From Paracoccus bogoriensis (GTDB lineage: Bacteria; Pseudomonadota; Alphaproteobacteria; Rhodobacterales; Rhodobacteraceae): a DNA stretch of 64,000 bases. Below are positions 33,003 through 41,108 of the stretch, one piece after another; the stretch's first letter is position 1, and each line of letters opens with the position of its first letter. Under the pieces are notes generated by a model. It was not told the origin of the DNA. It saw nothing but the letters and a program-made list of their open reading frames with translations, and made no database searches. Location of the stretch: contig NZ_JAHYSR010000001.1 in the NCBI RefSeq assembly GCF_019431455.1, positions 152,934 through 216,933 on the forward strand. Reading direction: 5' to 3'. Made by a program: the position numbers and the translations under genes.

Positions 33003-33222
33003 CTCAGCGCATCGCCGGTGCTGCTGCACCAGGCGGGTTGCCAAGACAGTGCCAGGATCAGGACAGTGCCAGGATATCGTAATCAAAGCGCCCTGCCATG
33101 TCGCGGGATTGCGCCACAACAGCCAGCGAAAGGGTGGCGAATGCCGCCAGGGCAAAGGTCAGGACATGGCGCATCGCCCGAACCGATCGCCGCAAAAGCG
33201 GCTGGCAAGCGGCTTTGCGCAT
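33003..33222 (-). pseudogene. Ribonuclease T2 family remnant (frameshifted and truncated)
   Basis: On the minus strand from ATG 33222 (AGAGGA 5 nt upstream) there is a basic leader, a signal-peptide-like LTFALAAFATLSLAVVA and then FDYDILALS, ending at a stop (33058-33060). A 17-bp tandem duplication (33045-33075) lies exactly there. If one copy is removed, the frame continues as LALSWQPAWCSSTGDAL, the typical first segment of RNase T2 proteins (DxxxLALSWxPxWC). The catalytic histidine segments (HGLWP) are absent: the sequence runs into repeat copy B and the neighbouring gene. Thus both a frameshift and loss of most of the gene. No function expected. Confidence 0.72.
33045..33075. repeat. 17-bp tandem duplication in the RNase T2 remnant
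   Basis: GACAGTGCCAGGAT occurs at 33045-33058 and 33062-33075, a period of 17 bp. Seventeen is not a multiple of three, so it shifts the reading frame of the remnant. Removing one unit restores the family sequence. Confidence 0.92.
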
Positions 33223-33361
33223 GAATCCTCTTTTCCCCGCAGCGTGAAAACGCTATATCCCCCGGCAATTCCCCCGACACCCGAGGAATGGCGCCCGCCG
33301 AAAGCCGATTTCCCGGCCCAAGCCCTCCATGGTCAGGGACCACGATGCGAAGGAGACTGAC

Positions 33362-34117
33362 ATGAGCAAGCCGCTGATGGCCAAGGCCACTGCCGTCTGG
33401 CTGGTGGACAACACCACGCTCAGCTTCAAGCAGATCGGCGATTTCTGCGGTCTGCACGAGCTTGAGGTCCAGGGCATCGCCGATGGCGATGTGGCGATGG
33501 GCGTGAAGGGCTATGACCCCATCGCCTCGAACCAGCTTGACCCTGAGGAGATCAAGCGCGGCGAGGCAGATCCCGCCTACAAGCTGCGGCTGAAGCACAA
33601 CCCCGCCGCCGAAGGCGAGGAAAAGCGCCGCGGCCCGCGTTACACGCCGCTGTCCAAGCGTCAGGACCGACCGAACGCGATCCTCTGGCTGGTCAAGTTT
33701 CATCCGGAACTGGCCGATGCGCAGATCGCCAAGCTGGTGGGCACGACGAAGCCGACCATCACCTCGATCCGCGAGCGCACGCATTGGAACATCCAGAACA
33801 TGCAGCCGATCGACCCAGTTGCGCTTGGGCTGTGCCGCCAGACGGAACTGGATGCGGCCGTCCAGAAGGCCGCGAAGAAGAAGGCCGCCGAAGGTGGCGT
33901 GATGACCGATGACGAGCGCCGCAAGCTGGTCAGCACCGAGACCTCGCTGTCCATGTCCGACGAGCCGCGCCTGCCCAGCTCGATCGCCGGTCTGGAGAAT
34001 TTCAGCCTGACCCGCGACGAGAAGAAGCCTGAACCCGAACTGGACGCCGACAGCTTCTTCAATCTGCCCGACAATGACGATGACGAAGATGACGAGGATG
34101 ATCGCGGCCACCGCTGA
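33362..34117 (+). CDS. trcR: Cell cycle transcriptional regulator TrcR (DUF1013)
   Basis: 251 aa from ATG 33362, with GGAG 7 nt upstream. The DUF1013 domain fills residues 1-150: MSKPLMAKATAVWLVDNTTLSFKQIGDFCGLHELEVQGIADGD, an HTH-like IAKLVGTTKPTITSIRERTHW near 130 and a long acidic C-terminal tail ending in a run of Asp. TrcR is conserved in alphaproteobacteria and, in Caulobacter, controls cell-cycle genes. A single-gene unit closed by a strong terminator. Confidence 0.93.
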   Translation: MSKPLMAKATAVWLVDNTTLSFKQIGDFCGLHELEVQGIADGDVAMGVKGYDPIASNQLDPEEIKRGEADPAYKLRLKHNPAAEGEEKRRGPRYTPLSKRQDRPNAILWLVKFHPELADAQIAKLVGTTKPTITSIRERTHWNIQNMQPIDPVALGLCRQTELDAAVQKAAKKKAAEGGVMTDDERRKLVSTETSLSMSDEPRLPSSIAGLENFSLTRDEKKPEPELDADSFFNLPDNDDDEDDEDDRGHR

Positions 34118-34125
34118 GCCGCATC

Positions 34126-34149
34126 GTATCGAAAAGGGTATCGAAAAGG
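34126..34149. repeat. 12-bp tandem duplication before the trcR terminator
   Basis: GTATCGAAAAGG at 34126-34137 and 34138-34149, exactly tandem. The second copy leads straight into the terminator stem. A second tandem duplication (34171-34198) follows the same stem. Confidence 0.9.
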
Positions 34150-34171
34150 CCGGGCGATCGCCCGGCCTTTT
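34144..34171 (+). terminator. Rho-independent terminator of trcR
   Basis: Perfect 28-nt palindrome AAAAGGCCGGGC-gatc-GCCCGGCCTTTT, 27 nt after the trcR stop. The stem is strong in both directions and could also end transcription of the convergent GlsB-type gene. Confidence 0.92.
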
Positions 34172-34198
34172 GCGTTCAGGTGCTTGCGTTCAGGTGCT
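34171..34198. repeat. 14-bp tandem duplication after the trcR terminator
   Basis: TGCGTTCAGGTGCT at 34171-34184 and 34185-34198, exactly tandem. Confidence 0.9.
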
Positions 34199-34209
34199 GA
34201 TGTTCTTGG

Positions 34210-34470
34210 TCAGACCCGGCTGCGACCGCTGATGGCGCGGACCAGCCAGATCAGGATGACCGCGCCGATGACCGCGACGATCAGTTGGCCCACGATCCCG
34301 CCAAGCGTGGCGTCGAACAGCAGGCGGAACAGCCAGTTGCCCAGCAGCGCGCCGACGATGCCCACAACGATGTTCAGCAGCAGCGTATGGTTACTCTTCA
34401 TGATGCGTTCGGCGATCCAGCCCGCCAGCGCACCAAGAATGATCGTCATGATCCAGCCGAAACCTTCCAT
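34210..34470 (-). CDS. GlsB/YeaQ/YmgE-family stress-associated membrane protein
   Basis: 86 aa with three hydrophobic helices of the transglycosylase-associated family: MEGFGWIMTIILGALAGWIAERIMK, NIVVGIVGALLGNWLF and LIVAVIGAVILIWLVR. The family name is historical and no enzyme activity is established; members are induced by acid or envelope stress in several bacteria. Convergent with trcR across the terminator, and 116 bp upstream of the SSADH 3' end on the same strand. Confidence 0.9.
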   Translation of the reverse strand: MEGFGWIMTIILGALAGWIAERIMKSNHTLLLNIVVGIVGALLGNWLFRLLFDATLGGIVGQLIVAVIGAVILIWLVRAISGRSRV

Positions 34471-34586
34471 GTCTTTGCCCCTTCGTCAGGTTATGGGGCG
34501 CGTCCCTGCGACGGCCCGTCGCACGGATAATGCCGCAACCGGCCAATGCGTTCCCGCGAAAGGTAAGGTCAATTTCGGGCGGGCGG

Positions 34587-36059
34587 TCAGACCGACAGGC
34601 AGACATATTTCATTTCAAGGAAATCCTCGGCCCCGTGGCGGCTTCCTTCGCGGCCAAGACCGGATTGCTTGACACCGCCGAAAGGCGCGACCTCGGTCGA
34701 GATGATTCCCGTGTTCACGCCGACGATGCCGTATTCCAGCGCCTCCTGCACACGGGTGATGCGGCCGATGTCGCGGGCGTAGAAATAAGAGGCCAGGCCA
34801 AAGATCGTGTCATTGGCCCTGGCGATCACTTCGTCTTCGGTCTCGAATTTGAACAGGGGCGCGAGGGGGCCGAAGGTTTCCTCGGTCGAGACCTTCATGT
34901 CGTCCTTCACGCCCGTCATCACGGTCGGCTCGAAGAACAGGCCCTTGATCCGCTTGCCGCCGGTGACGACCGCGCCGCCGCCATCCAGCACGTCGCGGAT
35001 ATGGTCCTCGACCTTCTCGACGGCGTCCTCGTTGATCAGCGGGCCGGTGGTCACGCCCTCTTCAAGCCCGTCGCCGACGCGCAGTTTGTTGACCGCCGCC
35101 GCCAGCTTTTGGGCGAATGCGTCATAGACGCCCGACTGGACATAGATGCGGTTCGCGCAAACGCATGTCTGACCGTTGTTGCGGAACTTGGACGCCATCG
35201 CGCCCTCGACCGCCGCATCCAGATCGGCGTCGTCAAAGACAATGAAGGGCGCGTTGCCGCCCAGCTCCATGCTGCATTTCATCACCTGATCGGCGGCCTG
35301 GCGCAAGAGGATGCGCCCCACCTCGGTCGAGCCGGTGAAGGTCAGCTTGCGCACGGTCGGGTTCTCGCAGAATTCCTTGCCGATATCGCTGGCCCGCGAC
35401 GAGGTGACGACCGACAGGATGCCCTTGGGCAGGCCCGCGCGTTCGCCCAGAACGGCCATGGCCAGCGCCGAGAGAGGCGTTTCCGCCGCCGGGCGCGCGA
35501 CGAATCCGCAGCCCACCGCCAAAGCGGGCGCGGCCTTGCGCGCGATCATGGCGTTGGGAAAGTTCCAGGGCGTGATCGAGCCCACCACGCCAATGGGCTG
35601 GCGGATCACGGTGATGCGCTTGTCGCGCATATGGCCGGGGATCGTCTCGCCATAGATGCGCTTGGCCTCTTCGCCGAACCACTCGATGAAGCTCGCGCCA
35701 TAGGCGATCTCGCCCTTGGCCTCGGCCAGGGGCTTGCCCATCTCGGCGGTCAGGATCGTGCCCAGATCGTCCTGATTGGCCATCATCAGGTCGAACCACT
35801 TTCGCATGACCTGTGCGCGTTCCTTGGCGGGGCGGGCGGCCCAGTCCTTCATCGCGGCCTCGGCGGCGGCGATGGCGCGTGCGGTCTCGGCCCGGCCCAG
35901 ATCGGCGACGCGGGCGATCACGTCTCCGCGTGCGGGGTTCGTCACCGCGAAGGTCGCGCCGTCATCGGCATCGACCCATTCGCCGGCCACGAAGGCGCGC
36001 GTTTCCAGCAGCGAGGGATCGTTCAGCAAAGCCTTCAGGTTGGTGTCTTGCGCGGTCAT
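34587..36059 (-). CDS. gabD: Succinate-semialdehyde dehydrogenase (NAD(P)+)
   Basis: Oxidises succinate semialdehyde to succinate, the last step of GABA degradation. 490 aa from ATG 36059, chosen because GAGG lies about 5 nt upstream; the frame continues 34 codons further without family support. Aldehyde dehydrogenase motifs: [22 protein letters not shown], catalytic [17 protein letters not shown] and the [14 protein letters not shown] cysteine segment. No GABA aminotransferase is beside it. The 266-bp region upstream to the ThDP enzyme holds only a GC-rich hairpin (36196-36221). Confidence 0.93.
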   Translation of the reverse strand: MTAQDTNLKALLNDPSLLETRAFVAGEWVDADDGATFAVTNPARGDVIARVADLGRAETARAIAAAEAAMKDWAARPAKERAQVMRKWFDLMMANQDDLGTILTAEMGKPLAEAKGEIAYGASFIEWFGEEAKRIYGETIPGHMRDKRITVIRQPIGVVGSITPWNFPNAMIARKAAPALAVGCGFVARPAAETPLSALAMAVLGERAGLPKGILSVVTSSRASDIGKEFCENPTVRKLTFTGSTEVGRILLRQAADQVMKCSMELGGNAPFIVFDDADLDAAVEGAMASKFRNNGQTCVCANRIYVQSGVYDAFAQKLAAAVNKLRVGDGLEEGVTTGPLINEDAVEKVEDHIRDVLDGGGAVVTGGKRIKGLFFEPTVMTGVKDDMKVSTEETFGPLAPLFKFETEDEVIARANDTIFGLASYFYARDIGRITRVQEALEYGIVGVNTGIISTEVAPFGGVKQSGLGREGSRHGAEDFLEMKYVCLSV

Positions 36060-36195
36060 GGCTGCCTCATCGGGGTTCTTGCAGGGGCATGATGACCATG
36101 CGCTCGCCGTGTTGTCAAAGCGGGTTGAACCAAAACGGCCCGGCCTGCGTTTCAGTGCCAATCGCCAGGCTGTCCCTCTTGGCGATCTCTCTGGA

Positions 36196-36221
36196 GGGCG
36201 GCGCGTTTCCCCGCGCCGCCC
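36196..36221 (-). terminator. GC-rich hairpin between the ThDP enzyme gene and gabD
   Basis: Ten-base stem GGGCGGCGCG/CGCGCCGCCC with a 6-nt loop, about 105 nt after the stop of the ThDP enzyme on the minus strand. No T run follows. The rest of 36060-36325 shows no gene that I can support. Confidence 0.5.
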
Positions 36222-36325
36222 GCTCCGTATCAGGCCGTCCCCTGGCAGGGCAGCCGCCAGCAGGGTTGCAGATCACCAGGCGCGTGACCCCGGCATATTC
36301 GCGGCCGAGCTGTTGGAGCCAAGCC

Positions 36326-37975
36326 TCATTCCGATGCCTTGGCGCGGATTTCGGACAGGGTGGCGAAGCTGGTCAGCGCCTCTGGGTCCAGCGCCAGCTC
36401 GATCACCGCGAAGCGCCCCGAATCGCGCGCCCGTCCGAAGGCTTCGGCAAAATCCTCGTTCCGGGTGACGCGCGCGCCATGTCCGCCATAGGCGCGGGCC
36501 AGCGCGGCAAAGTCGGGATTGGCCAGGTCCGTCCCCGAGACGCGGCCTGGATAGGTCTTTTCCTGATGCATCCGGATCGTGCCATAGCGGCCGTTATTCG
36601 CCACGATCACGATGGGCGTCGCGCCGTGCTGGGCGGCGGTCGAAAGCTCGTTCAGGGTCATCTGGAAGCAGCCGTCGCCCGCCATCGTCACCACGACGCG
36701 GCCCGGATGGGCCAGCGAGGCCGCGATCCCGGCGGGCAGGCCATAGCCCATCGACCCCGAGGTTGGCGCGATCTGCGTCCGCGCCCGCTTGAAGCGGAAA
36801 TAGCGGTGGACAAAGGCTGCATAATTGCCCGCGCCATTGGTGATGATCGCATCCTCGGGCAGGTTCGCCGAGAGCCAGCAGACCACATGCTCCATCGTGA
36901 CATCGCCCGGCGTGGGGCGGGGGGTCTGCCAGTCTTCGTAATGGGCGCGCAGGCTGGCGGTCCAGTCGTCCCACCGGCGCGGGGCGGGGCTGTCCGCCAG
37001 CGCCTGAAGCGCCGCACGCGGGCAGGTCGGGATGCCCGGATCGGCGCGCCACAGGCGCCCGATCTCGTCAGGCGCGGCGCTGACATGGATGATGCGCCGC
37101 CCCTGTGCCGAGGGGTGCATCAGCGTATAACCCCCCGTCAGCGTGTCCCCCATCCGCGAGCCAAGGGACAGGATGCAATCGGCCTGCCGCAGCGCCTCGC
37201 CCATGCGGGTGTTCATGCCGACGCCCAGATCGCCCGCGTAATTGGGGTGGCGGTTGTCCATGTAATCCTGCCGCCGGAAGGGCACCGCGACAGGCAGGCC
37301 CCAGCCTTCGGCAAAGGCGGCCAGTCGGTCGGCATCGTCCTGCGACCACAGCGCGCCGCCCGGAATGACCAGGGGGCGCTCTGCGCCTGCCAGCGCGTCG
37401 CGGATCGCGTCAAGCTGGGCGGGCGCGATGCCCGCCACGGGCCGGGGCGCGGGGGGCAGGTCGGGGATGTCGGCGCGGGCCGCCAGCATGTCCTCGGGCA
37501 GGGCCAGGACGACGGGTCCGGGGCGGCCCGATTGCGCCAGATCGAAGGCGCGGGCGACGTATTCGGGGATACGGTCGGTCTGGTCGATCTGGGCGACCCA
37601 TTTCGCCAACCCGCCGAACATCTGGCGGTAATCCACTTCCTGAAAGGCGTCGCGGTCGCGGTCCTCGCGCGCGATCTGGCCGATGAACAGGATCATCGGC
37701 GTCGAATCCTGCTGGGCGACATGGACGCCCGCGCTGGCATTGGTGGCGCCGGGGCCGCGTGTGACGAAGCAGATGCCAGGGCGCCCGGTCAGCTTGCTCG
37801 TGGCCTCGGCCATCATCGCCGCGCCGCCTTCGTGACGGCAGACGACATTCTGGATGCCCGTATCGTGCAGCGCGTCCAGAACCGCCAGAAAGCTTTCCCC
37901 CGGCACCGAAAAGACCCGCCCCACGCCATGCGCGCGCAGCGCATCGACCAGGATCTGTCCGCCATGTCGCATCAT
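36326..37975 (-). CDS. Thiamine-diphosphate enzyme (acetolactate synthase-like)
   Basis: 549 aa with the three-domain layout of the ThDP family. The activating glutamate is Glu49 ([14 protein letters not shown]), and the cofactor motif [30 protein letters not shown] (GDG ... NN) lies near residues 435-465. Similar to acetolactate synthase and related ThDP-dependent lyases or decarboxylases; the ilvB/ilvH context is missing, so biosynthetic acetolactate synthase is not implied. Starts at ATG 37975 or 37972. Upstream of gabD on the same strand at 266 bp; co-function is possible but unproven. Confidence 0.85.
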   Translation of the reverse strand: MMRHGGQILVDALRAHGVGRVFSVPGESFLAVLDALHDTGIQNVVCRHEGGAAMMAEATSKLTGRPGICFVTRGPGATNASAGVHVAQQDSTPMILFIGQIAREDRDRDAFQEVDYRQMFGGLAKWVAQIDQTDRIPEYVARAFDLAQSGRPGPVVLALPEDMLAARADIPDLPPAPRPVAGIAPAQLDAIRDALAGAERPLVIPGGALWSQDDADRLAAFAEGWGLPVAVPFRRQDYMDNRHPNYAGDLGVGMNTRMGEALRQADCILSLGSRMGDTLTGGYTLMHPSAQGRRIIHVSAAPDEIGRLWRADPGIPTCPRAALQALADSPAPRRWDDWTASLRAHYEDWQTPRPTPGDVTMEHVVCWLSANLPEDAIITNGAGNYAAFVHRYFRFKRARTQIAPTSGSMGYGLPAGIAASLAHPGRVVVTMAGDGCFQMTLNELSTAAQHGATPIVIVANNGRYGTIRMHQEKTYPGRVSGTDLANPDFAALARAYGGHGARVTRNEDFAEAFGRARDSGRFAVIELALDPEALTSFATLSEIRAKASE

Positions 37976-38074
37976 CCACCCCCTTGCTTGCCGGGCGCAG
38001 GCTGGCCCATCGCGGCGCCGGGCGCAACCGGCCGCCCTTTACAGCCGCCCCGCCCGCGCCTATCTGCAAGGCCC

Positions 38075-38548
38075 ATGGCCAAGACCGATGACAGCAAGAA
38101 CTACAAGGTGATCGCCGAGAACCGGCGCGCGCGCTTCGACTATTTCATCGAGAGCGATCTCGAGGTCGGCATCGTGCTGACCGGGTCCGAGGTGAAATCG
38201 CTGCGCACCGGCCAGTCGAACATCGCCGAAAGCTACGCCTCGGTCGAGGGGGGCGAATTGTGGCTGATCAACGGCTACATCGCCGCCTTGCCCCATGCCG
38301 GCGTCTTCGGGCACGAGGAACGCCGCCGCCGCAAGCTGCTGGTCTCGCGCAAGGAACTGGCGCGGCTGTGGCAGGCGATCGGGCGCGAGGGCATGACCCT
38401 TGTGCCGCTGGTCATGTATTTCAACCACAAGGGCCGGGTGAAGCTGAAGATCGGCATCGCCAAGGGCAAGAAGGTCGCGGACAAGCGCGAAACCAGCGCG
38501 AAACGCGACTGGAACCGGCAGAAACAGCGGCTGCTGAAACAGGGCTGA
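38075..38548 (+). CDS. smpB: SsrA-binding protein
   Basis: Partner of tmRNA in rescue of stalled ribosomes. 157 aa from ATG 38075. Conserved residues: [39 protein letters not shown] and the basic C-terminal tail [15 protein letters not shown]. Divergent from the ThDP enzyme gene (99 bp apart). The tmRNA gene itself is not in this window. Confidence 0.96.
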   Translation: MAKTDDSKNYKVIAENRRARFDYFIESDLEVGIVLTGSEVKSLRTGQSNIAESYASVEGGELWLINGYIAALPHAGVFGHEERRRRKLLVSRKELARLWQAIGREGMTLVPLVMYFNHKGRVKLKIGIAKGKKVADKRETSAKRDWNRQKQRLLKQG

Positions 38549-38609
38549 CCATTGCGGCCCGGCCCGCCACCCTGTAGATCGGGGCGGCACGGCGCAAAGG
38601 GGGGCTGCG

Positions 38610-39464
38610 ATGCAGGACGATCCACGGGTGCTGGTCTCGACCGACTGGCTGGCGGCTCGGCTGGACGATCCGCAGCTGCGCGTTCTCGATGCCAGCTGGC
38701 ATATGCCCGCCTCGGGGCGCGATGCCCGCGCCGAATTCGAGGCCGCCCATATCCCCGGCGCGCGCTTCTTCGACATCGACGCCATCAGCGACACCCGCTC
38801 GGCCTTGCCCCACATGGCCCCGCCCCCCGAGACATTCGCCAGCCGCGTCCGCGCGCTTGGCGTGGGCGACGGCCAGCAGGTCGTGATCTATGACGACAGC
38901 GCCGTCCGCAGCGCGGCGCGGGCCTGGTGGACCTTTCGTCTGATGGGCTACCGCGATGTCGCCGTGCTGGATGGCGGGCTTGGCAAATGGCGGGCCGAGG
39001 GGCGGGCGCTGGACAGTCAGCCCGCCATGATCCGCGACCGCCACCTGACGCCCCGCCGCCAGCCCGACCTGGTCTGCGACGTGACGCAGGTCGCCCGCGC
39101 GGCCAAGCTGGGCAATCCGCAGATCGTCGATGCCCGCGCCCCCGAACGCTTTCGCGGCGAGGCGCCCGAACCCCGGCCGGGCCTGCGCGCGGGCCACATT
39201 CCCGGATCGCTGAACCTGCCCTTCGGCCGGCTTCTGAACCAGGACGGCACGTTGAAGGCGCCGGGCGACCTGCGCAAGGCCTTCACCGATGCCGGAGTCG
39301 ATCTGGCGCGGCCCGTCATCACGACCTGCGGCAGCGGCGTGACCGCCGCGATCCTGTTTCTGGCGCTGGAACGGATCGGCCACCAGAACCACGCGCTTTA
39401 CGACGGAAGCTGGACCGAATGGGGCAGCTTTCCCGACCTGACCATCGCAACCGGAGACGCCTGA
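38610..39464 (+). CDS. sseA: 3-mercaptopyruvate sulfurtransferase
   Basis: Moves sulfur from 3-mercaptopyruvate to an acceptor. 284 aa with two rhodanese domains; the active site is C240 in CGSGVTA (240-246), the loop typical of mercaptopyruvate rather than thiosulfate sulfurtransferases. The first domain has a degenerate, inactive loop (IYDDSAVRSAAR). It overlaps the aminotransferase gene by 1 nt: stop TGA and start ATG share an A. Pairing with an aromatic/aspartate-type aminotransferase suggests cysteine-to-mercaptopyruvate-to-sulfur catabolism. Confidence 0.92.
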   Translation: MQDDPRVLVSTDWLAARLDDPQLRVLDASWHMPASGRDARAEFEAAHIPGARFFDIDAISDTRSALPHMAPPPETFASRVRALGVGDGQQVVIYDDSAVRSAARAWWTFRLMGYRDVAVLDGGLGKWRAEGRALDSQPAMIRDRHLTPRRQPDLVCDVTQVARAAKLGNPQIVDARAPERFRGEAPEPRPGLRAGHIPGSLNLPFGRLLNQDGTLKAPGDLRKAFTDAGVDLARPVITTCGSGVTAAILFLALERIGHQNHALYDGSWTEWGSFPDLTIATGDA

Positions 39465-40645
39465 TGCTGTCCAACCTCAAACCGCAAGCCCCCGACAAGA
39501 TCCTGATGCTGATCGAGGAATTCAAGGCCGATACCCGTCAGGGCAAGATCGACCTGGGCGTGGGCGTTTACAAGGATCCGCAGGGCGTCACTCCGGTCAT
39601 GCGCGCGGTGAAGGCGGCCGAAAAGCGCATCTGGGAAACGCAGACCACCAAGGCCTATACCGCGCTGGCCGGAGAGGCCGATTACCGCAACGCGCTGGCG
39701 GGCATGATCCTGGGCGCGGTGCCGGCGGAGCGACTGGCTTCGGTCGCCTCGGTCGGTGGCACAGGCGCGATCCGTCAGGCGCTGGAACTGGCGCGGATGG
39801 CCAACCCGGACGTGCATGTCCATGTCTCGGACCCGACCTGGCCGAACCACCTGTCGATCATGAAGTTCATGGGCGTCCCCTTCAGCGAATATCGCTATTT
39901 CGACGCGGCCTCCCGCGGCGTCGATTTCGATGGGATGAAGGCCGATCTCGCCCGCGCCGCCAGGGGTGACATCGTGCTGCTGCATGGCTGCTGCCATAAC
40001 CCGACCGGCGCGAACCTGACGCTGGATCAATGGTCCGAGGTGATCGCGATCCTCGACCGGACCGGCGCGATCCCGCTGATCGACCTGGCCTATCAGGGCT
40101 TCGGTGACGGGCTGGATGCCGATGCCGAACCCACACGTCTGGTCGCGCGCAGCCTGCCCGAGGTGCTGATCGCGGCCTCCTGCTCGAAGAATTTCGGCAT
40201 CTACCGCGAACGGACCGGCATCCTGATGGCGCTGGCGCAGAACGCCGAGGCCCGGGATCTGTCGCAGGGCGCGATGGCCTTCCTGAACCGCCAGAGCTTC
40301 TCGTTCCCTCCCGATCACGGCGCGCGTATCGTCAGCACCATCCTGACGGACGACAGCCTGCGCGCGGACTGGGCTGCCGAACTCGAAGATGTGCGCAACT
40401 CGATGCTGGGCTTGCGCGAACAGCTTGCCGCAGAGCTGCGCGAACTCAGCGGCACCGATCGCTTCGACTTCATCGCCCGTCACCGCGGAATGTTCTCGCG
40501 TCTCGGCGCGACCCCCGAACAGGTGGCCAGGCTCAAGACCGACGCGGCGATCTACATGGTCGGCGATTCGCGCCTGAATATCGCAGGCCTGAACCGCGAC
40601 ACCGTCCCGGTCCTCGCCCGCGCGATCATCGACGCCGGCATCTGA
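39464..40645 (+). CDS. Aromatic/aspartate-type aminotransferase (PLP class I)
   Basis: 393 aa, coupled to sseA by overlap. PLP lysine in the SCSKNFGIYRERTG segment near residue 245, with the class I arginine pocket motif and GVGVYKDPQG near the N-terminus, as in AspC/TyrB. Enzymes of this group accept aspartate, tyrosine or phenylalanine, and some accept cysteine. The sseA overlap favours cysteine transamination to mercaptopyruvate as one role, but aromatic amino acid metabolism is the other reading. A terminator follows at 40734. Confidence 0.9.
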   Translation: MLSNLKPQAPDKILMLIEEFKADTRQGKIDLGVGVYKDPQGVTPVMRAVKAAEKRIWETQTTKAYTALAGEADYRNALAGMILGAVPAERLASVASVGGTGAIRQALELARMANPDVHVHVSDPTWPNHLSIMKFMGVPFSEYRYFDAASRGVDFDGMKADLARAARGDIVLLHGCCHNPTGANLTLDQWSEVIAILDRTGAIPLIDLAYQGFGDGLDADAEPTRLVARSLPEVLIAASCSKNFGIYRERTGILMALAQNAEARDLSQGAMAFLNRQSFSFPPDHGARIVSTILTDDSLRADWAAELEDVRNSMLGLREQLAAELRELSGTDRFDFIARHRGMFSRLGATPEQVARLKTDAAIYMVGDSRLNIAGLNRDTVPVLARAIIDAGI

Positions 40646-40683
40646 TCGACCCTTGGCGCGCCCTGACGGCGCGCCCCCTCACC

Positions 40684-40754
40684 CTTTGCCTTGGTCCAAA
40701 TATCCTCGGGGGTGAATTGGCCGTAGGCCAAAAGGGGGCAGAAAGCCCCCTTTC
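40684..40754 (-). repeat. Hairpin-tail repeat, copy C
   Basis: On the minus strand: GGGGGCTTTCTGCCCCC hairpin, a TTGGCCTACGGCCAA mini-palindrome, then CACCCCCGAGGATATTTGG and tail ACCAAGGCAAAGG. Its core is the same as in copies A, B and D. It lies between the aminotransferase and the coiled-coil gene, non-coding. Confidence 0.8.
40734..40754 (+). terminator. Rho-independent terminator of the aminotransferase gene
   Basis: Six-base stem GGGGGC/GCCCCC with loop AGAAA (40740-40744) followed by TTTCTT. It doubles as the hairpin of repeat copy C. Confidence 0.7.
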
Positions 40755-40778
40755 TTGGCCCGCCGCAAGTGGGTCATC

Positions 40779-41108
40779 CTAGCGTCGCGCCAGCGCCCGT
40801 TCGATATAATCCCGCAACTCCTCGATTTCGCTCCGCGCATCGCGCAGCGCCTCCATCGTCGCGCGCAATTCCGCCTCGCTTCCCGCCAGCCGGCCCGCCG
40901 CTTCAGCCTCGCGCTCGGCCAACAAGGCCTCGGCCGCATCGCGCCGGCTCTCGGCTTCCTGCAAGGCAGCAGCCAGCTTGTGCAATTCCCCGATTTCGGC
41001 CTGGCTTGGGCGCGTCAGCCGTCCGACAAGCCAGCAGGCGAACCATCCCAGAAGAAAGGCCGCAAACAGGATGATCGCGGTGGCGGCTACGAATTCCGAA
41101 CGGTTCAT
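40779..41108 (-). CDS. Small membrane-anchored coiled-coil protein
   Basis: 109 aa from ATG 41108. Residues 7-30 form one hydrophobic helix (AATAIILFAAFLLGWFACWLVG), followed by a long alpha-helical, Ala/Glu-rich segment (RRDAAEALLAEREAEAAGRLAGSEAELRATMEAL) with coiled-coil character. No family recognised. Overlaps the stop of the OmpA-like gene (ATGA), so it is made with it and may be a structural partner at the inner membrane. Confidence 0.75.
   Translation of the reverse strand: MNRSEFVAATAIILFAAFLLGWFACWLVGRLTRPSQAEIGELHKLAAALQEAESRRDAAEALLAEREAEAAGRLAGSEAELRATMEALRDARSEIEELRDYIERALARR

Noticed and set aside
36060..36325. Possible gene fragment between the ThDP enzyme and gabD
   Set aside because: Short minus-strand frames can be read, one ending before a hairpin, but none has a supported start or family resemblance.
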